Assembly: GCA_046350895.1 (NCBI GenBank)
Contig: JAXLZL010000002.1
Span: 1 to 64,000, forward strand
Origin: HK-STAS-PATE-2 sp046350895
GTDB taxonomy: Bacteria > Patescibacteriota > Patescibacteriia > 2-12-FULL-60-25
Reading direction: 5' to 3'
Length of the DNA stretch: 64,000 bases
Position numbers and translations under genes: made by a program. Shown here piece by piece: positions 9,516 through 19,400 of the stretch (position 1 is the stretch's first letter; the number at the start of each line of letters is the position of its first letter). A model generated the notes under the pieces. The model was not told the origin of the DNA and did no database searches. It worked only from the letters and a program-made list of their open reading frames with translations.

Positions 9516-10973
9516 TCACGCTTGTCCTTGCCATGGGTATGGCGGCACAAAGGTCGCCTCAACCTTGGCATACTTGCGGATCCACTCGATCAAATGAGCG
9601 GTGGCGCGCACGTCTTCGCGGTTATATTGAATGATCGAATCGAGAATGGTGCGGTCACCTTTTTCCATCCACTTATCAAAGGCCAATACCGACTCACCGC
9701 CCGAATGTACCTCGCCCTCCCAAGCAAAACCCAAAAAGCGACCGATCGCCTTGAGGCTGTAAAACGGCAACGGGAATACCAAATGGTCAGACACGATATC
9801 TTTGATGTCGATCATGTTTAACATGAACTTGGCGAGCCATGGGTTTTCTTCGGTGTGATAACGGCGCGACAATTGGCGCAAGCGCTGCACTTCATACGGC
9901 GCATAGTGATAAATGGTGTATTCGCTTGGCAAGGTTTCGATCCAGGCCAAAAACTCCTGCCACATCTCACCTTCTTCTTCGGGGGACTCTGCAACAAAGG
10001 AGAGGTATTTTTGCTCGGATGGAATCCAAAAGCCATAGAGGTAATCGGCATCGGTTGGCGGATGGCTCTCGATATCGAAGTGGATCTCAAGGCCGCGCAC
10101 CTCGTCAAAAAACGGCGCACGGATAAAAACTGATTCGGTCATGACCGAGCGTGCCTGGCGCTGCACGGCTTCAAGCGCGCGGATGGTGAGGCCCGGCGCC
10201 TGGCCTTCAAGCGCGAGCGGGTCGAGATTCGCCGCGTCTTCGATGGTGCGGATACCGAAAGAGCGCAACGCTTTTAACTTACGCACGTCGACGTTATAGA
10301 GAAGGGCGATATCATTGGTCGACTTGGCGAGATGTTCGCAGGCCGCGCCCCAAGGCGAGATGTCCAAACACGATTTGCGAAATACCGGATCAGGACATTC
10401 GCCGTCGCGCATGCGTTCAATCTGCTCAACGATTTCGTGAAACTCCGACAAGAACGACGAAGCACGAAACGGGATACGCTCCCCGTCCGCATTCAAAATG
10501 GCCGGGTCCGGAGGAAACATCCCCTGAGCACGCTCAAGCAAAACGGCATAAAACGTTAACTGAGCCATATGCTCTTTTTTGAGCTCATGGGCACGCTTCA
10601 CGTCGACCGGCACATAATACCAATCACCCAAGGCGCTCTTACCAGGGCGGCGCTCTAACAAGTCAGGACGACCAACCCACTCGCCGTCTTTCAAGCATGC
10701 TTGGTAGATCACCGGCACCCCTTGCTTCATGAGCCCTAGCGTTTGCGCGGCGGCTTCGGTTGGGTTTTTTGTTTTGACCATGTCAAAAGCGCCATACGTT
10801 TTGGCAACGATGTTTTGTTCATGGGTCAGCCCGTCGGCAAGGCGTTGTTCTTCAGCCTCGGTCAGCGGACGTCGTAAGTTCGGATCGCCCCAACGCTCCC
10901 AATATGGCCAGTGCGGACATTGGTAGAAGCGAAAGAAGTCCGTACCGGTCAGGGTGTCATGAGGCTTGGACAT
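9516..10973 (-). CDS. TM0106-family RecB-like / RNase H-like nuclease
   Basis: Putative nuclease of 485 aa. The N-terminal half has a RecB (PD-D/ExK) nuclease core: RPDLLERR, then YYVPVDVKRAHELK, with the Asp and Lys in expected order and Gln in AQLTFYAVLL. A HhH-like region follows (ALRSFGIRTIEDAANL). The C-terminal half is a DEDD exonuclease-like (RNase H fold) domain: EIHFDIES, then YHYAPYEVQRL, then YSLKAIGRFLGF, then YNREDVRATAHLIEW. This two-domain order is that of the TM0106 family. It probably acts in nucleic acid repair or turnover; the substrate is unknown. The next gene upstream is rpmG. Confidence 0.85.
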   Translation of the reverse strand: MSKPHDTLTGTDFFRFYQCPHWPYWERWGDPNLRRPLTEAEEQRLADGLTHEQNIVAKTYGAFDMVKTKNPTEAAAQTLGLMKQGVPVIYQACLKDGEWVGRPDLLERRPGKSALGDWYYVPVDVKRAHELKKEHMAQLTFYAVLLERAQGMFPPDPAILNADGERIPFRASSFLSEFHEIVEQIERMRDGECPDPVFRKSCLDISPWGAACEHLAKSTNDIALLYNVDVRKLKALRSFGIRTIEDAANLDPLALEGQAPGLTIRALEAVQRQARSVMTESVFIRAPFFDEVRGLEIHFDIESHPPTDADYLYGFWIPSEQKYLSFVAESPEEEGEMWQEFLAWIETLPSEYTIYHYAPYEVQRLRQLSRRYHTEENPWLAKFMLNMIDIKDIVSDHLVFPLPFYSLKAIGRFLGFAWEGEVHSGGESVLAFDKWMEKGDRTILDSIIQYNREDVRATAHLIEWIRKYAKVEATFVPPYPWQGQA

Positions 10974-10998
10974 ATGCGTAGGCTAGTCGTTCATTCGT

Positions 10999-11026
10999 GA
11001 AAAAACAATACCCGCTCAAGGCGGGC
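10999..11026 (-). terminator. Terminator after rpmG
   Basis: Minus-strand hairpin GCCCGC / GCGGGT with a CTTGA loop, followed by ATTGTTTTTTC. It ends the tRNA-Thr/rpmG unit. Confidence 0.75.
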
Positions 11027-11044
11027 ATTGAAGAACCGAGGTTC

Positions 11045-11197
11045 TTATTTGGTCTCTTTGTGAGGCTTATTGGTTTTGCAGGTTTTGCAGAACTTCTTAA
11101 GCTCAAGACGCGTTTTGAGCTTCTTGTTTTTGGTCGAGTGGTAGTTCACCTTTTTGCATTCGGTGCACTCGAGCTTGATCAAATTCTCTTGGGACAT
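11045..11197 (-). CDS. rpmG: Ribosomal protein bL33
   Basis: A 50-aa large-subunit ribosomal protein, not long enough for most ORF filters. Translation gives MSQENLIKLECTECKKVNYH at the start and FCKTCKTNKPHKETK at the end. Both Cys pairs (CTEC and CKTC) are present, so this is the zinc-binding C+ form. The central STKNKKLKTRLELKKF matches the family. No SD is seen before the ATG. tRNA-Thr lies 58 bases upstream on the same strand; bL33 is often found close to tRNA genes, and they probably share a transcript ended by the hairpin at 10999-11026. Confidence 0.95.
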   Translation of the reverse strand: MSQENLIKLECTECKKVNYHSTKNKKLKTRLELKKFCKTCKTNKPHKETK

Positions 11198-11255
11198 AGG
11201 CGTGGGGTTATAGAAACGGTCATATCGTGCCTGTGCCGGAGCCTCGTAAAAGGCG

Positions 11256-11332
11256 TGGAGCCGGCGGTCGGATTCGAACCGACGACCTGCAGTTTACAAA
11301 ACTGCTGCTCTAACCAGCTGAGCTACGCCGGC
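11256..11332 (-). tRNA. tRNA-Thr (anticodon TGT)
   Basis: Acceptor GCCGGCG / CGCCGGC, D-loop with GTTGGTTAGAGC, anticodon loop TTTGTAA (TGT), T-arm GGTTCGAATCC, discriminator T and encoded CCA. The U73 discriminator pairs with the T-box bulge proposed upstream of thrS. Confidence 0.95.
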
Positions 11333-11388
11333 AGGCGATAATGTTCCGAACGGGCCTAAGATTAGCTGAAACCGGCAAAATGGTCAAG

Positions 11389-11811
11389 CTAGGAGAGATC
11401 CGCCGGATTTAGAGGCTTCTTACCGACGTCATTATCTGATAATGACTCAATAGACCTTAATATATTCGCCTGCCTCACATCCCCCATGGCTGGCTTATAG
11501 TCCTCAGGAAGGGCGATTTCGCCCGTGTGTTTTTTCTGCTCCACATTACCTTCGGTATAGTGTTCTTCAGCTCCAAAACTTGGTGCCGTTAACTTACCGA
11601 TACCCTCCATGTCGCCTTTAGCGATCAGCTCGGCAAGACGCTTGGCATAGAGTTCGTCTGCTAATTTTCCAGCCTCGGCTAACTCGGCTAGCTTATGCTG
11701 TTCGGCGGTATAGGCCGCTCTGCGTTCATTCATGAGACCAATATCAATCGTCTCTTTAGCAACCCTGCGTTCGGGTTTCTGTGTGGGCGACATCCCTTCA
11801 AATGGAGGCAT
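11389..11811 (-). CDS. Hypothetical coiled-coil protein
   Basis: About 140 aa, not recognised. It is charged and Ala/Glu/Leu-rich, with a long predicted helix (about 25-75: KLAELAEAGKLADELYAKRL). No signal peptide, membrane segment or Cys. It starts MPPFEGMSP and the next gene upstream starts MAPPSPEF, which suggested the start at 11811 over in-frame ATGs at 11829 and 11844; no SD helps. It follows the GGDEF-like gene by about 40 bases on the same strand and is probably in its operon. Confidence 0.55.
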   Translation of the reverse strand: MPPFEGMSPTQKPERRVAKETIDIGLMNERRAAYTAEQHKLAELAEAGKLADELYAKRLAELIAKGDMEGIGKLTAPSFGAEEHYTEGNVEQKKHTGEIALPEDYKPAMGDVRQANILRSIESLSDNDVGKKPLNPADLS

Positions 11812-11853
11812 ATACTGAAACGCTAACATGCCGAACCCGAGCAAACAATCCCG

Positions 11854-14247
11854 CTACTCGACACCCATCCGCTCACGAAGCCCTTTGATTTTGTCACGGT
11901 CTTCTTCAAGGGCGGCTTTCTGTCTCTGCAAGTTGGCACGCAACTCAGCATTTTCGCCTTGCAGCGCCTTGAGCGACGTCTCAAGCGTACCGATGGCTTC
12001 TTCAAGGCTCTTAATACGGCGTTCAAAATATTGCTCACGCACATGTTCTTCGATGCGGCGCTCAGCGGCACGGTCACGCTCAGCTTTTTCTTCGAGGTCT
12101 TTGTCTTTTTGTCCAAGCGTAAACTCAAGCAAGTCATGCATCATGCGGCGTTTCACGTCGGCAACGCCCTCAGCCGAACGCTCGGCGCTCATGGCTGCGG
12201 CCAAGGCCAATACCTTGGTTTCGCCTTCTTTGCCATAAGTGGCTTTTTGAGAATAAGCGAGCATTTGTTTTACATACGGGTCATCTTCGCCACGGTCAAA
12301 AACAAGATCAGCAAGGCGTTCATAGCGGTCCATGGCTTTTTCAATGTCGATTTCACGGTCAGCAAAGCGTATCGCGTATTCAGCCAAATGGTTGATGCGG
12401 TCTTTGGAGCCTTTTTCGCCATGCAATGGCAAGCCATACCCCTCAACCAACTTTTCAAACTTCGCCGTATCTTCAACATGGCTGATACCGACATTGAAGA
12501 CGATGCTCGACGGCGTATACAACGAACCGTCCACGCCCGTGCCGGGCACGGGGCCGGCCATTTCAGCCTCAGCGGCAATCGCTTGGCGCAAAGCAACGGC
12601 CAAAGAACCGTCATCACCCTCGACGGTCAAGACAAACTCGTCACCGGCATAACGGTAAGCCTTGATCTTGGCATCAGGAAAGCGCTCCTTCCAATCCGGA
12701 CGATTGGCGATGCGGTCTAAAATTTCACCCGATTTTTTGATCGCCAAATCACCAACGGCAGGGCCACCAACTTTGTCGAAGTACTTTAAGAATCCCATGT
12801 CGATAAACATGGTTGAAACGCTTTGGTTGCGTGACAGGGCGCTTTCAACGCCAGCAAAGAGCGGACCGCGCGCCTCAAGGCCGGTCATGCTATCGCGACG
12901 GGCGGCTTCAAGTCGGCTCTCTAACTGCTTCAGGTCTTTTTGCTTTTGGTTGAAGGGCGTTGGTTCGGCTTCGGCCTTGCGGGCCGCCTCTTCAGCTTCG
13001 GCACGTTTTTGCGCGAGAATCCGCAACCCTTCGGTCGGTTCAGGCGGGACAAACTCCCCCGCTTTCTCTACCGCTGATACGCGGCGCAACTGCCCCTGTT
13101 CAAAACGTTGGCGGGCTTTGGTGGCAATGGCGCTTTGCAGGTTGCGTTCGCCCGTGATCTCGGCCTCAGTACCGAGACGCAAACTTTTAAAACCTTCGTC
13201 AAAAGCGATTTGGCTTTTTTCTTTTTGCCACTCACCCGACCAGCTCTCATCAAAAGCACCCATCTGCTTCATGAGTCCTTTTGCCTCTTCATATGAAGCT
13301 GGCACTTCACCGTCGGCAAACATCCCGCCAAGCGCTTTTTTAAGATAATTATCATAAAAGGCGCGGGCCCGGGTTTCGTCTCCGCTCGTCGCCGCCTCTT
13401 TTAACATCCCTTCAAAACGGTCGAGGCGCAATTGGGTTTTGCTGATGTCATTTTCTGTCATCAACACGTCTTTAATGACATCGACGGCCAAACCCGCCTT
13501 GCGGTTTTGCTCCCACTCCATGAATCCCTCCATGCCTTCTTCGCGGCGCAAGGCATTGAGCACTTCATAAACCTCGGCCATCGACGCGTGGTTGGCAGCC
13601 AAAGGCGGCGCTTCGACATTGGCATATTTTTGCGTGACGGCATCAACGCTTTTTAAGCCGTCGGCCAATGATTGCATGGCCGCCACCGATGTCACCTTGC
13701 GCACCACGACGCTGAACTCGTTGCCGCCCGAACGGTAGATATCATAATTCTCGGCCAGCTCGGATTCTTTCATTTCAGGATGAAGCGCATGCAAGGCCTG
13801 CTCAACGCGTTCAGCAAGCAGCTTATAGGTAAGGCTCATGCCCTCATCACCCAAAGAGTGGCCACCCTCTTTATTGAGGCGGTCGAGCTCATTCATGCTC
13901 ACCGTGAGCAAATGCGTTTGCTTTAGCTCTTCGGTTGGGACGAGCTTGCCATGAGCTTCTTGGACGAAGTCATGCTCAAACATCTTGGCGACATCAATGC
14001 CAAAACGGTCGCTCTTCCAGGCTCCGCTCGGGTCATGCTCGGCATCAAAAAGCTCCAACCGCTTTTTGGCGATCTCAACATCGGCTTTGGCCAGCTCAGC
14101 CGAAGCATCATCGGGGTGGCTCGTTTGTGCCATCTCTTGTTTTACCGTGGCAGCGCGCAAACCCTCTTCAAGCGTTTTGCGTTCATACGAACGTTTAACG
14201 GTACCGATGCGTTCACGATCGATGAATTCGGGTGATGGAGGAGCCAT
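11854..14247 (-). CDS. Double GGDEF-like domain protein with coiled coils
   Basis: A 797-aa soluble protein. The first GGDEF-like domain spans about 80-200 and carries SGGNEF at 173-178 instead of GGDEF. The second spans about 450-560 with DSMTGL at 452-457 and YAGDEF at 533-538, close to the AGDEF variant of some active diguanylate cyclases. Between them lie Glu/Lys/Ala-rich helices, and the last 100 residues form a coiled coil. No membrane helix, PAS or HAMP domain is seen. It could make a cyclic dinucleotide or be a degenerate sensor or scaffold; only the second domain might be active. I start at MAPPSPEF (14247), since an upstream in-frame ATG would read through the next gene's terminator. 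Confidence 0.75.
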   Translation of the reverse strand: MAPPSPEFIDRERIGTVKRSYERKTLEEGLRAATVKQEMAQTSHPDDASAELAKADVEIAKKRLELFDAEHDPSGAWKSDRFGIDVAKMFEHDFVQEAHGKLVPTEELKQTHLLTVSMNELDRLNKEGGHSLGDEGMSLTYKLLAERVEQALHALHPEMKESELAENYDIYRSGGNEFSVVVRKVTSVAAMQSLADGLKSVDAVTQKYANVEAPPLAANHASMAEVYEVLNALRREEGMEGFMEWEQNRKAGLAVDVIKDVLMTENDISKTQLRLDRFEGMLKEAATSGDETRARAFYDNYLKKALGGMFADGEVPASYEEAKGLMKQMGAFDESWSGEWQKEKSQIAFDEGFKSLRLGTEAEITGERNLQSAIATKARQRFEQGQLRRVSAVEKAGEFVPPEPTEGLRILAQKRAEAEEAARKAEAEPTPFNQKQKDLKQLESRLEAARRDSMTGLEARGPLFAGVESALSRNQSVSTMFIDMGFLKYFDKVGGPAVGDLAIKKSGEILDRIANRPDWKERFPDAKIKAYRYAGDEFVLTVEGDDGSLAVALRQAIAAEAEMAGPVPGTGVDGSLYTPSSIVFNVGISHVEDTAKFEKLVEGYGLPLHGEKGSKDRINHLAEYAIRFADREIDIEKAMDRYERLADLVFDRGEDDPYVKQMLAYSQKATYGKEGETKVLALAAAMSAERSAEGVADVKRRMMHDLLEFTLGQKDKDLEEKAERDRAAERRIEEHVREQYFERRIKSLEEAIGTLETSLKALQGENAELRANLQRQKAALEEDRDKIKGLRERMGVE

Positions 14248-14260
14248 ACAGAAGCATTGT

Positions 14261-14301
14261 AACAAAAAAGAAACCCCGATGTCGCGCATGGCGCATCGGG
14301 G
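14261..14301 (-). terminator. Terminator of the 14316 gene
   Basis: Minus-strand hairpin CCCCGATG / CATCGGGG (with inner CGC/GCG pairing) followed by TTTCTTTTTTG, 15 bases after the gene's stop. Confidence 0.9.
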
Positions 14302-14315
14302 CGGAGGGGGTTCAC

Positions 14316-14609
14316 TCAGGCGGCAGGCTTCTGCGCGCGGGTGTAGGTGACGTAGGTGAGGGTGTCGGCGATGTAGAAACACTTCTCGAGAACGGCGCAC
14401 TGCGCATCATCGAGCACGTCGATGTCGGTGATGGTGCGGATCTTGAAGGCAGGGAGCCCAGCCTCTGGCGCTTTGAAGCGCAGCTGCAGGTTGAGCTTGC
14501 CGATCGTGTCTTCACGACCATGGTTGATCTTGAGTCCGGCCTCCATATAGGCCAGATAGAGCCCTCGAAGCCATACTCGCTTCGAGGCGATGTCGAGCTT
14601 CGGGTCCAT
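14316..14609 (-). CDS. Small hypothetical protein (SD-led class)
   Basis: 97 aa, not recognised. Mixed alpha/beta composition with basic N-terminal half (LDIASKRVWLRGLYLAYMEAG) and a Cys pair in the second half (AQCAVLEKCF). No signal or membrane segment. An SD-like GAGAGGTGAG stands just before the ATG, TTGACA lies 50 bases upstream, and a strong terminator follows, so it is a single-gene unit. These signals and its GC-rich codons contrast with the neighbours msrB and the GGDEF-like gene. Confidence 0.7.
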   Translation of the reverse strand: MDPKLDIASKRVWLRGLYLAYMEAGLKINHGREDTIGKLNLQLRFKAPEAGLPAFKIRTITDIDVLDDAQCAVLEKCFYIADTLTYVTYTRAQKPAA

Positions 14610-14635
14610 GACTCACCTCTCAATCTCACCCCTCT

Positions 14636-14664
14636 TTGATACCATAACTATAATAAATTGTCAA
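14636..14664 (-). promoter_or_regulatory. Promoter of the 14316 gene
   Basis: Minus strand: TTGACA (14659-14664), 17-bp spacer, TATCAA (14636-14641). The -10 box is weak, but the surroundings are AT-rich. Confidence 0.45.
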
Positions 14665-14677
14665 CTACTTCCCCCTG

Positions 14678-14701
14678 CCCCCTCCACCTTCGTGGAAGGG
14701 G
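14678..14701. repeat. TTCG-loop hairpin element
   Basis: CCCCTCCAC-CTTC-GTGGAAGGGG, a near-perfect hairpin with a CTTC/TTCG loop. Similar hairpins occur at 15246-15272, 27820-27847, 27893-27915 and 61873-61896. Here it may end msrB transcription. Confidence 0.55.
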
Positions 14702-14704
14702 TAA

Positions 14705-15115
14705 TCACTCCGGTTTGAAGGCTAAAGAGGCTGAATTGATGCAAAAACGCTTGCCGCCTTTATCGGATGGACCGTCGTCAAAGACATGGCCCAAATGGCT
14801 GCCGCAACGATTACAGGTGACTTCGATGCGATGCATGCCAAAACTCGTATCTTCGGTGAAGTGGACGGCGTTTGGGTCTAGGGCCTCAAAGAAGGCCGGC
14901 CAACCACAGCCGGAGTCATACTTACCACCCGAGCTAAACAATGGCTGGCCGCAAGCGCCGCACTCATACATCCCTTGGTTGAACTCATGATCAAGGGCGC
15001 CGGTAAAAGCACGCTCGGTCCCCTTCTCGCGCAAGACATGGTATTGCTCGGGGGTGAGGATTTTCTTCCATTCTTCTTCGGTTTTTGGGATCTGGTCGTC
15101 GGCGAGGTGGGGCAT
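14705..15115 (-). CDS. msrB: Peptide methionine-R-sulfoxide reductase
   Basis: Repairs methionine-R-sulfoxide in proteins using thioredoxin or another thiol donor (136 aa, full family length). The catalytic Cys is in KRFCINSASL near the C-terminus. The structural zinc is held by two CxxC pairs, YECGACGQP and VTCNRCGSHLGH. The conserved segments SGCGWPAF and VHFTEDTSFGMHRIEV are both present. No msrA lies nearby. The gene has no SD and is flanked by TTCG-loop hairpin repeats on both sides. Confidence 0.95.
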   Translation of the reverse strand: MPHLADDQIPKTEEEWKKILTPEQYHVLREKGTERAFTGALDHEFNQGMYECGACGQPLFSSGGKYDSGCGWPAFFEALDPNAVHFTEDTSFGMHRIEVTCNRCGSHLGHVFDDGPSDKGGKRFCINSASLAFKPE

Positions 15116-15220
15116 ATGGATTCATTATGTCATAAATCCCAAAAGCACGCGTTATAAGGGCAATACCCCATGACCATTATCGCCCTCGCCGCGCTTGCCG
15201 CCCTTATTAAACGCCGCCCA

Positions 15221-15272
15221 GGCTTTCTCCGTCCGCCTTCGGCGTCCACCTCTTTCACCTTCGTGAAAAAGG
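15221..15272. repeat. Dispersed two-hairpin repeat, copy 1
   Basis: About 52 bases beginning GGCTTTCTCCGTC, with a CCGCC-ttc-GGCG-type hairpin and then CTCTTTCACCTTCGTGAAAAAGG. A close copy lies inverted at 27893-27943. The 15120-15385 gap otherwise holds only a weak 35-codon plus-strand ORF (15281-15388), which I do not call. Confidence 0.7.
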
Positions 15273-15385
15273 TCTAATTGATGTTGTTTATGAACTCTCG
15301 CGTTTGGGGACGGGTACCGGTAACAACCGCGCTCATACTGGGACTGGCGATGGTGGTGGATATTTTGAAGGTGGCTGCGATGAAT

Positions 15386-15412
15386 TAAAACCCACCCGGG
15401 AGGGTGGGGTTT
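15386..15412 (-). terminator. Terminator of the NucS-like gene
   Basis: Minus-strand hairpin CCCCACCC / GGGTGGG followed by TTTTAATT, immediately after the stop codon. Confidence 0.85.
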
Positions 15413-16343
15413 ATAGAGCAACCTTATCGAGCTTGAATTGAATACTGTAGGTGTAGAACTCGATATTCTGAGTTACAGATAGCGCACGACGCACGCGTAT
15501 GTCGTCTTCGAAGGCGATGATAGCTCCTCGAACTATTTGGCCTGGTTCAGCGAGTTCATCTTTTACATATCCCATATACCGCTGTATCTGACCTACAACC
15601 GCATCACTCGCTCGACCTTTCTTAAGCTCAACAACGAGTAATTCTCGTTTATCCTTACTGATCGCAAGAACATCGATTGGACCAGTATCACTCGGATATT
15701 GCTGACCAACGGGTTCACCGTCCTCTTCGAAGATATCATAATTTTTACCCAATTCGGTAAATGACCAATTTTGCACTAGAAAATCTTCAAGATGCTTCTC
15801 GAGAGCGAATGCGCTCGCGTCTTCGATATTTTCAGCAGCCAAAGACCCCACCATTGAAGGAGTACTGCCGATAAGCAGTTCAATTTCATCAGCGTACTTT
15901 GTTAGCATGCTAACGGTTGCGATTGAACCAGCTGAATTTTGTAACGACTGACTCATTTCTTCACGACCAACTAACCGCTGAAGCCAACGCACGGGGCGAC
16001 GATGAGCCAACTCATGGCCTGGGTGGTATTCATAGCTACCAATAACTTCTCCGACATGATAAAAGCCCTTACCGTCAGGGCAAAGTACCATATCACCCTC
16101 CTTAATCCCCTTTGCGATGGTATGTAGCATGCCACAGGCAAGACCCGCAGCAATTTTAGTTTTTTCTGGATGAGTAGCGAGATACCTTGGAATGAACACG
16201 TGGTTAAATTCACGCCAGCTTTCGGTTAATTCATTTGTGAGATCAACATCACCAAACCAACCTACACCGATAAAACCATCACGAAATGCCTCTTCAGCAA
16301 AAGCACTTTTGCGACCAAGGAGAATACGGTAGTAGTTTTTCAT
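15411..16343 (-). CDS. NucS-like PD-(D/E)xK endonuclease with PUA-like N-domain
   Basis: 310 aa from the ATG at 16343. The C-terminal part (about 175-300) has the NucS/DUF91 nuclease pattern: Glu in LEKHLEDFL, then GPIDVLAIS (Asp at 224), then LLVVELKKG (Glu 239, Lys 241), then GQIQRYMGYV. The N-terminal 120 residues (GDMVLCPDGKGFYHVGEVIGSY) look like a small beta-barrel of PUA/EVE style, which in other systems reads modified bases. A restriction or mismatch endonuclease role is likely. It follows the type I restriction operon but is separated by a terminator, has its own probable -10 (TAGTAT) and no SD. Confidence 0.75.
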   Translation of the reverse strand: MKNYYRILLGRKSAFAEEAFRDGFIGVGWFGDVDLTNELTESWREFNHVFIPRYLATHPEKTKIAAGLACGMLHTIAKGIKEGDMVLCPDGKGFYHVGEVIGSYEYHPGHELAHRRPVRWLQRLVGREEMSQSLQNSAGSIATVSMLTKYADEIELLIGSTPSMVGSLAAENIEDASAFALEKHLEDFLVQNWSFTELGKNYDIFEEDGEPVGQQYPSDTGPIDVLAISKDKRELLVVELKKGRASDAVVGQIQRYMGYVKDELAEPGQIVRGAIIAFEDDIRVRRALSVTQNIEFYTYSIQFKLDKVAL

Positions 16344-16384
16344 AGCGAATAAGGACATACTAAGGCGCGAACAGAACAAAATCA

Positions 16385-16409
16385 AAACCCACCCGGCAGG
16401 GTGGGTTTT
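16385..16409. terminator. Terminator of the type I restriction operon
   Basis: Hairpin AAAACCCACCC / GGGTGGGTTTT with a GGCA loop; T-runs on both strands. It closes hsdR. Confidence 0.9.
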
Positions 16410-16415
16410 GTAAAA

Positions 16416-19400
16416 CTAAAGATCAGCGCCCGAAATACTGAAGAATCGCTCAAAGAATACGCTTAACCGATTAAAGACATTTTCACGTTTCTCTATTAAA
16501 GCGTCATTCGGTGAAAAGCGGGAGATCGGAGGCAGGATACCAGCAAAACCCGTGCCAGTGGACGTAACCCCTCCATCACGGAAGGCGTTGCGCACAAAGG
16601 CGACAGCGGCATCATGATCTAATCCTTCCTCAGAGATAATCTTCTCAAGCTCCTCTTTTCTTTGTTTGTTTACAAATTTTCGCCAATCACGATCAATTTC
16701 AGCAGCTGGGTCAAGGGTTTTAATGAACTGATCAATAAGATCCTTCTTGTTACGTAACTCGATGCTCGAGTTAATAGCCTTTTCAATATCAACGAGCACA
16801 TCTTTATTCTTTGTATGATCTTCGTGATACTTCTTGATGAGATCGAGAACAAAATCAATATTAATCTCGACTTGCTTTATCAGCTCCATTTCAAAAACTA
16901 AGTCATCGTTAATATTCTCTTTTTCGTTTTCTTTCTCTTTACGAAGATCTGCGTAAATATTCAAGTAGATGCTGTGATAATCCTGAATATCACGATCGCT
17001 TAATAATGTATCTCCAGAAAATTCATCAAACGTTACAAGAACGTTGCGCAGCCTCAAGATAGCACCATAGAGCTTCACAAACTCTTTCTGTGACTGCTCA
17101 CTCGTAATACGCTCGGCGACTGGATAAGAATTTCTCAGCTCATGCACCAAGCTCTCATAGCCTCGTAATTCTTTTTCACCATCCTTATACCCGTAATAGT
17201 AGTCCGTATATGACTTGAGAAGTACAATACCTGAGGCTTCTTTATCACCAAACAAAGCAATAGCTTCGTTCGTGGCCTTTTCAAGCTTTCTAAAACAAAC
17301 AATATTACCAAACGTTTTAACACTATTTAAAATGCGGTTTGTGCGCGAGTAGGCCTGTAATAGACCATGTAATCGTAGGTTTTTGTCCACCCACAACGTA
17401 TTAAGCGTCGTCGCGTCAAAACCCGTCAAGAACATATTCACCACAATCAAGACATCAATCTCTCGTTCTTTGACGCGAAGACTGAGGTCTTTATAGTAAT
17501 TCTGAAATTTGTCCGCTGAGGTATCAAATGACGTACCGAAAGTAGCATTGTAATCCTTGATTGCCATTTCCAAAAAATCTCTCGAGCTCGCATCTAAACC
17601 CGTCGTATCCTCAGAATTTTCATCCATTACACCATCAACATCATCATTTACACTAAAGCTATAGATCAAACCTACTTTCAGTTTCTTATCCGATGGCTGA
17701 TCGGCAAGCTGCTTTTTAAATTCAGCGTAATACTTCTTCGCCATCTCAATCGAAGAGACAGCAAAGATCGAGTTAAAACCTGCTAAACGACGGGCTTTTA
17801 GCTCGTAAAAGCTATTTCGTTTGGTTTTTTGATCAAAATGCTCGCGAATATACGTAACAATATTCGCTAAACGCTCTGGAGCGGACAGAATCGCTTCGCG
17901 ATCAATATCGTTAATCTTTGTATCCTCAATATCTTCTGCTTCGCGTACGGTTGAAACATAATCAACTTTAAACGGCAGAACATTCTTGTCTGCGATGGCA
18001 TCAACAATGGTATAGGTATGCAATTTATCACCAAAGGCTTGCTCAGTTGTTCTCAAGTCTGGTCGGCCACCTGACGAAGCATTAGCGGCAAAAATAGGCG
18101 TGCCAGTAAAGCCAAAGATGTGGTAATTCTTAAAGGCTTTCGTAATTGCCGCATGCATGTCACCGAATTGCGAACGATGACATTCATCAAAAATGAGCAC
18201 GACATGACCATCAAAGATCTCGTGACCCTTGTTTTTACCGATAAAACGATCGAGCTTCTGAATCGTTGTAATGATAATACGTGACCTTGACTCCTCTAGC
18301 TGCTTTTTTAGAATCGAAGTATTACTATTGCTATTTGCTGCACCTTTTTCAAACTTGTCATACTCACGCATGGTCTGATAATCAAGATCTTTACGATCTA
18401 CAACAAAAATCACCTTATCGATAAAGGGCAATCTACTTGCTAACTGAGCTGTTTTAAAGCTCGTGAGCGTCTTGCCTGAGCCTGTTGTATGCCAAACATA
18501 GCCACCGGCATCAATCGAACCTAATTTCTTATAGTTAGTACTGACCTCTATACGATTAAGAATGCGTTCGGTGGCCACGATTTGGTAAGGACGCATCACT
18601 AATAATGAGCGATCAGAAGTAAAAACACAGTACTTCGTCAGAACATTTAATAATGAATGCTTTGCAAAGAAGGTTTTTGCAAAATCCATCAAATCCGTAA
18701 TAGGTCTATTCTGTGCATCTGCCCACCAACTCGTAAACTCAAAGCTATTGCTGGTTTTTTTACCCTTACCTACCTTACCTGTAGTTGATTCTTTAATACG
18801 TGATGCACGCGTCGTATTACTGTAATATTTGGTATGAGTCCCATTTGAAATAACAAAGAGCTGAATGTACTCAAATAAACCAGAGTCCGCCCAAAAGCTC
18901 TCACGTTCATAGCGTTTTATCTGATTAAAAGCCTCTTGAATGGCCACCCCGCGACGCTTTAACTCGATATGAACAAGCGGTAAACCATTCACTAAAACCG
19001 TGACATCGTAGCGATTTGCACGAAGTCCTTCTTCGGTCTCGTACTGATTGATTACCTGTAACCTATTTTCGTGAATACGGTCTTTACGAAGAAGATAGAT
19101 ATTCTTTGTTGAACCATCATCACGAGTGAGATTTTTTACATGATCTTCTTGAATAGTGGCCGTTTTTTCTTCAATGGACTGATTTGTATTTGCAATCTCG
19201 TTCTTAAAAAATCGCTCCCACTCTTCATCAGAAAATTGCATCTCATTCAGTATCTCAAGCTGATGACGAAGATTCTTGATTAACTCCGTCTCAGAATGAA
19301 TCGTCAGAAACTCATAAGCTTGTGCTTCGAGTTGCTGAATAAACGCTTTTTCTAAATCGGCTTCACTTTGATAGCCGGTAGCGCGCTTTTCACCTGGGGT

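Noticed and set aside
15281..15388. 35-codon plus-strand ORF between msrB and the NucS-like gene
   Set aside because: No SD, no promoter, no similarity; partly overlaps the terminator of the NucS-like gene.
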